Shown here: positions 24,301-34,729 of the stretch, one piece after another
Layout: every line of letters starts with the position of its first letter
Position numbering within the stretch: position 1 is the stretch's first letter
NCBI GenBank assembly: GCA_037349105.1
Contig: JAYJMM010000004.1
Span: 2,259,001 to 2,323,000 of the forward strand
DNA from: Limnomonas spitsbergensis
Lineage: Eukaryota; Chlorophyta; Chlorophyceae; Chlamydomonadales
DNA: 64,000 nucleotides
Direction of reading: 5' to 3'
The notes under the pieces: generated by a model
Databases searched by the model: none
What the model was told of the DNA's origin: nothing
The model's input: only the letters and a program-made list of their open reading frames with translations
Program-made: the position numbers and the translations under genes

Positions 24301-27300
24301 ACCTACAGGGGATCAAGAGGGGGACAGCAGGGGGGGGGACGAGCATGACCTACAGGGGATCAAGAGGGGGACAGCAGGGGGGGGGGGACGAGCATGACCT
24401 ACAGGGGATCAAGAGGGGGACAGCAGGGGGGGGGGACGAGCATGACCTACAGGGGATCAAGAGGGGGACAGCGGGGGGGGGGACGAGCATGACCTACAGG
24501 GGATCAAGAGGGGGACAGCAGGGGGGGGGGACGAGCATGACCTACAGGGGATCAAGAGGGGGACAGCAGGGGGGGGGGACGAGCATGACCTACAGGGGAT
24601 CAAGAGGGGGACAGCGGGGGGGGGGACGAGCATGACCTACAGGGGATCAAGAGGGGGACAGCAGGGGGGGGGGACGAGCATGACCTACAGGGGATCAAGA
24701 GGGGGACAGCAGGGGGGGGGGACGAGCATGACCTACAGGGGATCAAGAGGGGGACAGCAGGGGGGGGGGACGAGCATGACCTACAGGGGATCAAGAGGGG
24801 GACAGCGGGGGGGGGGACGAGCATGACCTACAGGGGATCAAGAGGGGGACAGCGGGGGGGGGACGAGCATGACCTACAGGGGATCAAGAGGGGGACAGCA
24901 GGGGGGGGGGACGAGCATGACCTACAGGGGATCAAGAGGGGGACAGCGGGGGGGGGGACGAGCATGACCTACAGGGGATCAAGAGGGGGACAGCGGGGGG
25001 GGGGGACGAGCATGACCTACAGGGGATCAAGAGGGGGACAGCGGGGGGGGGGACGAGCATGACCTACAGGGGATCAAGAGGGGGACAGCAGGGGGGGGGG
25101 GACGAGCATGACCTACAGGGGATCAAGAGGGGGACAGCAGGGGGGGGACGAGCATGACCTACAGGGGATCAAGAGGGGGACAGCAGGGGGGGGGGACGAG
25201 CATGACCTACAGGGGATCAAGAGGGGGACAGCAGGGGGGGGGGACGAGCATGACCTACAGGGGATCAAGAGGGGGACAGCAGGGGGGGGACGAGCATGAC
25301 CTACAGGGGATCAAGAGGGGGACAGCGGGGGGGGGGACGAGCATGACCTACAGGGGATCAAGAGGGGGACAGCAGGGGGGGGGGACGAGCATGACCTACA
25401 GGGGATCAAGAGGGGGACAGCGGGGGGGGGGACGAGCATGACCTACAGGGGATCAAGAGGGGGACAGCGGGGGGGGGGACGAGCATGACCTACAGGGGAT
25501 CAAGAGGGGGACAGCAGGGGGGGGGGACGAGCATGACCTACAGGGGATCAAGAGGGGGACAGCAGGGGGGGGGGACGAGCATGACCTACAGGGGATCAAG
25601 AGGGGGACAGCAGGGGGGGGGGACGAGCATGACCTACAGGGGATCAAGAGGGGGACAGCAGGGGGGGGGGGACGAGCATGACCTACAGGGGATCAAGAGG
25701 GGGACAGCAGGGGGGGGGGACGAGCATGACCTACAGGGGATCAAGAGGGGGACAGCAGGGGGGGGGGACGAGCATGACCTACAGGGGATCAAGAGGGGGA
25801 CAGCAGGGGGGGGGGACGAGCATGACCTACAGGGGATCAAGAGGGGGACAGCAGGGGGGGGGGGACGAGCATGACCTACAGGGGATCAAGAGGGGGACAG
25901 CGGGGGGGGGGACGAGCATGACCTACAGGGGATCAAGAGGGGGACAGCAGGGGGGGGGGGACGAGCATGACCTACAGGGGATCAAGAGGGGGACAGCAGG
26001 GGGGGGGGACGAGCATGACCTACAGGGGATCAAGAGGGGGACAGCAGGGGGGGGGGACGAGCATGACCTACAGGGGATCAAGAGGGGGACAGCAGGGGGG
26101 GGGGACGAGCATGACCTACAGGGGATCAAGAGGGGGACAGCGGGGGGGGGGACGAGCATGACCTACAGGGGATCAAGAGGGGGACAGCAGGGGGGGGGGA
26201 CGAGCATGACCTACAGGGGATCAAGAGGGGGACAGCAGGGGGGGGGACGAGCATGACCTACAGGGGATCAAGAGGGGGACAGCGGGGGGGGGGACGAGCA
26301 TGACCTACAGGGGATCAAGAGGGGGACAGCAGGGGGGGGGGACGAGCATGACCTACAGGGGATCAAGAGGGGGACAGCAGGGGGGGGGGACGAGCATGAC
26401 CTACAGGGGATCAAGAGGGGGACAGCAGGGGGGGGGACGAGCATGACCTACAGGGGATCAAGAGGGGGACAGCAGGGGGGGGGGACGAGCATGACCTACA
26501 GGGGATCAAGAGGGGGACAGCAGGGGGGGGGGACGAGCATGACCTACAGGGGATCAAGAGGGGGACAGCAGGGGGGGGGGACGAGCATGACCTACAGGGG
26601 ATCAAGAGGGGGACAGCGGGGGGGGGGACGAGCATGACCTACAGGGGATCAAGAGGGGGACAGCAGGGGGGGGGGACGAGCATGACCTACAGGGGATCAA
26701 GAGGGGGACAGCAGGGGGGGGGGACGAGCATGACCTACAGGGGATCAAGAGGGGGACAGCGGGGGGGGGACGAGCATGACCTACAGGGGATCAAGAGGGG
26801 GACAGCAGGGGGGGGGGACGAGCATGACCTACAGGGGATCAAGAGGGGGACAGCAGGGGGGGGGACGAGCATGACCTACAGGGGATCAAGAGGGGGACAG
26901 CGGGGGGGGGGACGAGCATGACCTACAGGGGATCAAGAGGGGGACAGCAGGGGGGGGGGGACGAGCATGACCTACAGGGGATCAAGAGGGGGACAGCAGG
27001 GGGGGGGGGACGAGCATGACCTACAGGGGATCAAGAGGGGGACAGCAGGGGGGGGGGACGAGCATGACCTACAGGGGATCAAGAGGGGGACAGCGGGGGG
27101 GGGACGAGCATGACCTACAGGGGATCAAGAGGGGGACAGCAGGGGGGGGGGACGAGCATGACCTACAGGGGATCAAGAGGGGGACAGCGGGGGGGGGGGA
27201 CGAGCATGACCTACAGGGGATCAAGAGGGGGACAGCAGGGGGGGGGGGACGAGCATGACCTACAGGGGATCAAGAGGGGGACAGCAGGGGGGGGGACGAG

Positions 27301-30300
27301 CATGACCTACAGGGGATCAAGAGGGGGACAGCAGGGGGGGGGACGAGCATGACCTACAGGGGATCAAGAGGGGGACAGCAGGGGGGGGGGGGACGAGCAT
27401 GACCTACAGGGGATCAAGAGGGGGACAGCGGGGGGGGGGACGAGCATGACCTACAGGGGATCAAGAGGGGGACAGCGGGGGGGGGGACGAGCATGACCTA
27501 CAGGGGATCAAGAGGGGGACAGCAGGGGGGGGGGACGAGCATGACCTACAGGGGATCAAGAGGGGGACAGCAGGGGGGGGGGACGAGCATGACCTACAGG
27601 GGATCAAGAGGGGGACAGCAGGGGGGGGGGGACGAGCATGACCTACAGGGGATCAAGAGGGGGACAGCAGGGGGGGGGGGACGAGCATGACCTACAGGGG
27701 ATCAAGAGGGGGACAGCGGGGGGGGGGGACGAGCATGACCTACAGGGGATCAAGAGGGGGACAGCGGGGGGGGGGACGAGCATGACCTACAGGGGATCAA
27801 GAGGGGGACAGCAGGGGGGGGGGACGAGCATGACCTACAGGGGATCAAGAGGGGGACAGCAGGGGGGGGGACGAGCATGACCTACAGGGGATCAAGAGGG
27901 GGACAGCAGGGGGGGGGGGACGAGCATGACCTACAGGGGATCAAGAGGGGGACAGCAGGGGGGGGGGACGAGCATGACCTACAGGGGATCAAGAGGGGGA
28001 CAGCAGGGGGGGGGGGACGAGCATGACCTACAGGGGATCAAGAGGGGGACAGCAGGGGGGGGGACGAGCATGACCTACAGGGGATCAAGAGGGGGACAGC
28101 AGGGGGGGGGACGAGCATGACCTACAGGGGATCAAGAGGGGGACAGCAGGGGGGGGGACGAGCATGACCTACAGGGGATCAAGAGGGGGACAGCAGGGGG
28201 GGGGGACGAGCATGACCTACAGGGGATCAAGAGGGGGACAGCAGGGGGGGGGGACGAGCATGACCTACAGGGGATCAAGAGGGGGACAGCGGGGGGGGGG
28301 ACGAGCATGACCTACAGGGGATCAAGAGGGGGACAGCAGGGGGGGGGACGAGCATGACCTACAGGGGATCAAGAGGGGGACAGCAGGGGGGGGGGACGAG
28401 CATGACCTACAGGGGATCAAGAGGGGGACAGCGGGGGGACGAGCATGACCTACAGGGGATCAAGAGGGGGACAGCGGGGGGGGGGACGAGCATGACCTAC
28501 AGGGGATCAAGAGGGGGACAGCGGGGGGGGGGACGAGCATGACCTACAGGGGATCAAGAGGGGGACAGCGGGAGGGGGACGAGCATGACCTACAGGGGAT
28601 CAAGAGGGGGACAGCGGGGGGACGAGCATGACCTACAGGGGATCAAGAGGGGGACAGCGGGGCGGGGGGACGAGCATGACCTACAGGGGATCAAGAGGGG
28701 GACAGCAGGGGGGGGACGAGCATGACCTACAGGGGATCAAGAGGGGGACAGCAGGGGGGGGGGACGAGCATGACCTACAGGGGATCAAGAGGGGGACAGC
28801 GGGGGGGGGGACGAGCATGACCTACAGGGGATCAAGAGGGGGACAGCAGGGGGGGGGACGAGCATGACCTACAGGGGATCAAGAGGGGGACAGCGGGGGG
28901 GGGACGAGCATGACCTACAGGGGATCAAGAGGGGGACAGCAGGGGGGGGGACGAGCATGACCTACAGGGGATCAAGAGGGGGACAGCGGGGGGGGGGACG
29001 AGCATGACCTACAGGGGATCAAGAGGGGGACAGTGGGGGGGGGGGACGAGCATGACCTACAGGGGATCAAGAGGGGGACAGCGGGGGGGGGGGGACGAGC
29101 ATGACCTACAGGGGATCAAGAGGGGGACAGCGGGGGGGGGGACGAGCATGACCTACAGGGGATCAAGTGGGGGACAGCAGGGGGGGGGACGAGCATGACC
29201 TACAGGGGATCAAGAGGGGGACAGCGGGGGGACGAGCATGACCTACAGGGGATCAAGAGGGGGACAGCAGGGGGGGGGACGAGCATGACCTACAGGGGAT
29301 CAAGAGGGGGACAGCGGGGGGGGGGACGAGCATGACCTACAGGGGATCAAGAGGGGGACAGCAGGGGGGGGGGACGAGCATGACCTACAGGGGATCAAGA
29401 GGGGGACAGCGGGGGGGGGGACGAGCATGACCTACAGGGGATCAAGAGGGGGACAGCAGGGGGACGAGCATGACCTACAGGGGATCAAGAGGGGGACAGC
29501 AGGGGGACGAGCATGACCTACAGGGGATCAAGAGGGGGACAGCAGGGGGGGGGGGACGAGCATGACCTACAGGGGATCAAGAGGGGGACAGCAGGGGGAC
29601 GAGCATGACCTACAGGGGATCAAGAGGGGGACAGCGGGGGGGGGGACGAGCATGACCTACAGGGGATCAAGAAGGGGACAGCGGGGGGGGGGACGAGCAT
29701 GACCTACAGGGGATCAAGAGGGGGACAGCAGGGGGACGAGCATGACCTACAGGGGATCAAGAGGGGGACAGCGGGGGGGGGGGACGAGCATGACCTACAG
29801 GGGATCAAGAGGGGGACAGCAGGGGGGGGGGGACGAGCATGACCTACAGGGGATCAAGAGGGGGACAGCAGGGGGACGAGCATGACCTACAGGGGATCAA
29901 GAGGGGGACAGCGGGGGGGGGGGGACGAGCATGACCTACAGGGGATCAAGAGGGGGACAGCGGGGGGGGGGACGAGCATGACCTACAGGGGATCAAGAGG
30001 GGGACAGCGGGGGGGGGGACGAGCATGACCTACAGGGGATCAAGAGGGGGACAGCAGGGGGGGGGGACGAGCATGACCTACAGGGGATCAAGAGGGGGAC
30101 AGCGGGGGGGGGGACGAGCATGACCTACAGGGGATCAAGAGGGGGACAGCAGGGGGGGGGGACGAGCATGACCTACAGGGGATCAAGAGGGGGACAGCAG
30201 GGGGGGGACGAGCATGACCTACAGGGGATCAAGAGGGGGACAGCGGGGGGGGGGACGAGCATGACCTACAGGGGATCAAGAGGGGGACAGCGGGGGGGGG

Positions 30301-33300
30301 ACGAGCATGACCTACAGGGGATCAAGAGGGGGACAGCGGGGGGGGGACGAGCATGACCTACAGGGGATCAAGAGGGGGACAGCAGGGGGGGGACGAGCAT
30401 GACCTACAGGGGATCAAGAGGGGGACAGCGGGGGGGGGGGACGAGCATGACCTACAGGGGATCAAGAGGGGGACAGCAGGGGGGGGACGAGCATGACCTA
30501 CAGGGGATCAAGAGGGGGACAGCAGGGGGGGGGGACGAGCATGACCTACAGGGGATCAAGAGGGGGACAGCGGGGGGGGGACGAGCATGACCTACAGGGG
30601 ATCAAGAGGGGGACAGCAGGGGGGGGACGAGCATGACCTACAGGGGATCAAGAGGGGGACAGCGGGGGGACGAGCATGACCTACAGGGGATCAAGAGGGG
30701 GACAGCGGGGGGGGGGGACGAGCATGACCTACAGGGGATCAAGAGGGGGACAGCAGGGGGGGGGGACGAGCATGACCTACAGGGGATCAAGACAATAAGG
30801 GATAATTATCAGGGGGATCAGCAGTTACTGCTGATTCCCCCCTTGAAACCTTGAGGACATCCAGAGAATGATCAGCGGGGGGGATCAGCAGGGCCTGGAG
30901 GAGAGGTGGTCACAGTTCTAAAACACCTCCGGAGGGATGGGGCCTTTGGTTCTAAATGTATCCAGGTGTACAATGTGACTTGAAGGTGTGAAAGGTAGCC
31001 GCTGATTTCGCCCTCCCTTCGTAACCGCGTAAGGAGGCTGCGTCCGCACCTGGTTTGTGATCCGTGCCGCCTTGCTTGCATACTCCAGGGTGCTCAGGTT
31101 CTCTTCGTAGAACTGGTCGACTGGCGAGAGGCATGCCACCATGAGGGTCATTGAGTTGCCTCCCAGGCTGTTTTTCAGCAGGCTGGTCAGCTTGGAGTCA
31201 CGGTAGGGGATGTGGTGCTTGGCAGGCGCGGCACTGCCCGGCCCGGGGCTTGATGCCGATGCTGCAGCGGCCAGGCAAGTGATGACCTGCCTGAGCGTGA
31301 ACAGCGACTTGTTGATCGCAACGCTCTCGTCCCGCAGCTTGCCCGCTGCGTCCAGCAGCATGAGGGTGTTGCATTTGTTGCACAAAAGAGGGGTTCGGTC
31401 GACACCTAGGTCGGCTATGGATCAGCAAGTAGACTCAAAGCCAAGCAAAGATAACCCTGAACCCTTCATTTCAACACCCTAAGCCTAAAGCTTAGACAGC
31501 CTGCAGCCCAACAAAGTACCAGCCAAGCACAATAGGATCTCTAGATCTCAGGAGCTGGTGCCTCCCACAGCCCATGTCTGCTTCCTCTCAGCATAAGAAC
31601 GTCTGATGTCCCTAGGACACTCAAACCCTCAAACAGCTTGACACCATTGCGCACCCTCTGTGGCCCCGACTGACGCCCCTCTCTCAGATCCCGCCAGATC
31701 CACCAGGGTGAGGCGGGACGAAATCACCTCCGTGGGCGAGGCCAGGGGGCTGCTGTCAATGTACAGTGTCAGCAAGCAGTGTGAGCGGCTGGACTGGGCA
31801 TTGAGCTTGTGGCTGGCCATGATCTGTCTCGAGAGGACAGCCCAGGCAGTGGAGGGTGAACGGGGCACAAGAGGTTAGGCAGGAGATTGGGAGGCCACTG
31901 AGCGCTGGGTTGGACACAGAGTCACAGACACAACGATAGCATGCAATCTGGTGGAATACATGCACTCTTAGTCTACTATGATGCTATTTAGTCATGGATT
32001 AAGGTGTTTTTATGACACTGCCGTGAGCTTCATCATCAATAAGGTATGATGATGCCACGTGATCAGGGATCATGTATTCACGAATATGGCTGTCCACCCA
32101 TTCAGTCCCCTCGCCAAAAGCTGCTGGGAAGCAGGCAACATGCAACAGCCTCTTCACATCAGCTTGCACTGTTAGGGGCGGGCACCAGGCAGGCCGTCAC
32201 CGTCCTTCCCTTATCTCCTCCCCGCTGCCCTCCCCCCCCTGCTCCCCCGCACTTTATTCTGGACGCCTGACCGGAAGAGAGCCAGGGTGTCATCCGCAGT
32301 GCCCACTTCCACCTGCCAAGCAGCAGGCAGTGCCATAGGTGTGGGGGCACAGCGTGAGCACAAGCATGGCATGGTTGTGGGGGCACAACGTGAGCGCAAA
32401 CATGGCATACTTCCCACCATGCAGGGGCAGATAATGCATGCATGAGCAGTCCAAGCACGAGGACGAGCAATCCAACTTACTGCTGAGTAGCAAATATAAC
32501 TAGATAAACAAATGTTGTTTGACGGTGATATTCTGCCAGTCCGCTACCCCAGTGAGGATCAAGATAGCCCTGCCTTGCTGCCGCATCTCACCTTGAACAG
32601 GTTCTCCAGGTAGAAGTCATTCGCCTTGCTCCACCTCATTCTGAGCGCACCCGCATTTGCGCCGGGCCCCATCAGCCCCTGCCTCTGCGATGCAGCACCC
32701 GTCGTCATCATGATGGATGAAGGGTTGAGGAGGTCGTACGCTTGCTCCTTATAGATCTGGACATAAGAGCACCTAGGAAAGGCAGGGAGGGGGAAAGTGT
32801 GATAGTGAAGAGTGGTGACTGAGTTGTGTGATGAGGAGAGGGATGACTGTGAGGTGTGATGACGAGGAGTGATGACTCGGAAGTGTGGTACTGAGGAGTG
32901 ATGACTGGGAAGTGTGATGATGGGGAGTGATGACTGGGAGGTGTGATTATGAGGAGTGGTGAGTGGAGAGAGTGATGACTATGCTTTGTTATGACTGCAG
33001 GGAGTGTCCAGGTGTGAGTGTGTGTGCCAGTCTGAGTGATGAACTGATGACTGAGGCCTGCAGGCGGCTCGCAGCTCTCACCTGACAGTGACTCTGCGGC
33101 CCTCGTCGGAGTGCAGGGATGTGAACAGAGCGTTGACTGCCCGAGGGATGATCCCTAGCTGGTGGTCCGGCGTTTGCTGGAAGTCAGGGGAGGGCCCACT
33201 CCGCTTGCTGGTCCCGACCCCCGCCGGAGATGTATACGTGTAACCCTCCATGGTGAAAGTCTTTCCAGAGCCTGAGGGGAGGGTCCATACAAGAGGAGGA

Positions 33301-34261
33301 CATCATCAGAGGCGGCACGCAGCAGCAATGTGTAGCAGAGCTGAACAAGTGGACAGCGGGCGACGCAGCAGGGCTAGGGAAGGAGCTGCTACAGCTCCCC
33401 CTACTTGCCGCGGAGGTCTCCCTTGCAGGCAGGTTCCCCCCTTCGCTGGTAGAAGCTGAGAGAGCCACAACTGCCATGCTCGGCGTCTATTCTGGTGGAG
33501 TAGGCTACCATGCCACCAGTGCTGCTTGTGGGGTATTTCAGCTAGAATTCAGCTTCCGTCCTGGCCAGCAGCCAAAAGGGTCCTGGTGCGGCAGGCCCTG
33601 CTGCTGCCGTCAAGGTTTGGTCCCAATCGACCAGTGGAGGCTGCCCGGCAGGCCCCAAAGGTGCTCTGGAGCTCACAAAAAACATTGCTGTCTGTGACCC
33701 ACCGGTCTGCCCGTATGCAAACACTGTGGCATGGTACCCCTGAGCAGCGGCATCCACCAACTGCTGGACACCTGCTGAGGTGTACATGTCAGCCTGCAAG
33801 AATATGGGTTGAAAAATCAAGAGGGCTCATGTTGCCTCACAACATTTGGCTCCTGCGGTATGGGCCTGCAGCATGAGATCTGGCAGCTGACCATGGCATG
33901 CTATGGGAATGGGATGTCATCAAAATGGAAAGGGATGAGAACAAAGAAGTTTGCGACTGGCTCATGCCATCTTCAGGCTTGGCCACGGAAAGAGATATAG
34001 CATGCTTCATAGGTATGGGGAGGAGCTAGCCGTGGGACCTACTTGTGTGGTTTGTGGGTCCAGGGCAGCATCAAAGGCAAACTGACGACATGCCCGCTTG
34101 TCATTTGGGAGGCTGAGGGAGACATGGAGGCCATTAGGGGCAACCGACAGGGCAGCACAGCTCCCATCCGCGTCATTGCTGGTCACAGGCCTGACTCGGA
34201 CCACCACACGCACACTCTGCCCTTGCGGCTTTTTAGCAGGCATCTCATTGGCCTTGGACAT
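323..34261 (-). CDS. Kinesin-like motor protein (14 exons, two satellite-filled giant introns)
   Basis: Microtubule motor ATPase. Exons in transcript order: 34261-34043, 33793-33703, 33271-33082, 32772-32592, 32312-32253, 31823-31655, 31345-31050, 16623-16254, 15913-15858, 2674-2403, 2122-1974, 1801-1685, 1338-1237, 690-323. Lengths sum to 2640 nt (879 aa plus stop) and every phase agrees. The motor domain (about residues 14-405) shows VRVVVRVRP, a P-loop GQTGSGKTFTM split across exons 2/3, NAQSSRSH (switch I), LVDLAGSER (switch II), INKSL and YRDSKLTSLLKNSLGG. The neck starts ALNEDAKTRLIREL, like kinesin-3 necks, but no FHA domain is seen. Broken coiled coil follows (about 403-680) with a short polyQ tract, then a Gly/Pro/Ser-rich tail. 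The subfamily is not assigned; the switch I region recalls KIF12-type kinesins. The intron between motor and neck holds the ~47-bp array and the intron after exon 9 holds the 26-bp array. The last three exon boundaries are the least certain. Confidence 0.86.
2908..3038. repeat. Two nested-type inverted repeats beside the 26-bp array
   Basis: A 22-bp arm at 2908-2929 pairs with 2960-2981 with two mismatches and a spacer of about 30 nt. An 11-bp arm at 2984-2994 (CGTTGAATGTG) pairs perfectly with 3028-3038. Both lie inside the giant kinesin intron, between its 3' splice site and the satellite array. In the pre-mRNA they could form two adjacent hairpins. No terminal-inverted-repeat transposon could be assigned. 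Confidence 0.6.
3186..15821. repeat. 26-bp satellite array, 486 units
   Basis: Tandem repeat with plus-strand unit GCAGCTCACAAGCGTGTGCC followed by TGCACT. Start and end are separated by exactly 486 x 26 = 12,636 bp, so there is no net indel. Units differ by a few point variants: gcTtgc/gcCtgc throughout, ctcaCc scattered, gtAtgc near 10.2-12.8 kb, gtgTctgc near 12.4-14.7 kb, and gctAac only near 14.87-15.65 kb. Every unit carries a PstI site (CTGCAG). The whole array sits in the kinesin intron between 15857 and 2675. On the transcribed strand each unit holds a TGCAG acceptor-like and a GTGAGC donor-like sequence. Confidence 0.98.
16626..30792. repeat. G-rich ~47-bp minisatellite array, about 295 units
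   Basis: The plus-strand unit begins GATCAAGAGGGGGACAGC, continues as an (A)G-run of about 5-12 G, and ends ACGAGCATGACCTACAGGG. Unit length varies (about 43-50 bp), almost entirely through the G-run. Rare variants include GATAGC (near 20.05-20.15, 21.6 and 22.08 kb) and short-run units (29.46-29.87 kb). The array fills the kinesin intron between 31049 and 16624. On the sense strand each unit has a C-rich tract followed by CCCCTGTAG/GT, which looks like a 3' splice site. The copy number is an estimate from length divided by mean unit length. Confidence 0.97.
32338..32410. repeat. Two-copy tandem repeat in a kinesin intron
   Basis: A GTGGGGGCACA(g/a)CGTGAGC segment with following CA(a)GCATGGCAT occurs twice in succession, in the intron between the exons at 32772-32592 and 32312-32253. 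No function is apparent. Confidence 0.6.
32800..33010. repeat. Diverged ~28-bp minisatellite in a kinesin intron
   Basis: About six imperfect copies of a unit like GAGGAGTGATGACTGGGAAG plus TGTGATGAT lie in the intron between the third and fourth kinesin exons (33081-32773). They are purine-rich on the plus strand. Confidence 0.65.
33561..33675 (+). repeat. Dispersed GC-rich element, copy A
   Basis: One of five related segments in the window. It carries the shared core AAGGTTTGGTCCCAATCGACC followed by a GGCTGCCCGGCAGGCCCC-like stretch. It lies in the kinesin intron between exons 2 and 3, antisense to the gene. Confidence 0.6.
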
Positions 34262-34729
34262 GGCACTTCAGAGTCAGGGGCACATGGAGCAGAAAGAGCA
34301 AGATGTCGAAGGGTGTAGGATGCTCATGGTTAATTTATCCGAGTCCCTTCAAAGGTGAGGGGGCTGACGTTAGCACGTGGTGTAACTTGTGTTGAGACTG
34401 CGTTTCACTAAGCTACTACCCCAGAGGTTATGTGGAGACGCACGTAAACCCTCTATCGTGATTGCCTTTCTGCATTATAAGCTTTATCAACGACCCCTAT
34501 TTGCAGTACGGCAGTCACTCAACCATGACTTTAACCCCCCACCCTGCCCCTGGCCTGTCCAATTTGCCGTACGCCTGAACCTGAAAGCTAAAGCAGACAC
34601 ATCACGAGCAGCGGATATTGCATACGTCACCTGTCACTGTCTTGCACACATAATCACCCTAAACTGACCCAATATTTGCATCTGCCCTGCTTCTCTCTGT
34701 TTTTGATTCCTCTAGCCAAAAGACGAGTC
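34262..34729. promoter_or_regulatory. Divergent intergenic region, candidate shared promoter
   Basis: 468 bp separate the start codon of the kinesin (minus) from that of the zinc-finger-like gene (plus). The divergent layout implies that both promoters and 5' UTRs lie here. No TATA box or known operator was identified with confidence. Confidence 0.5.

Noticed and set aside
16617..30854. Many short plus- and minus-strand ORFs in the G-rich array (GSRGGQ-type and SSPPPAVPLL-type peptides)
   Set aside because: They are shadows of the ~47-bp unit, broken wherever the G-run length changes phase, with no conserved start or end.
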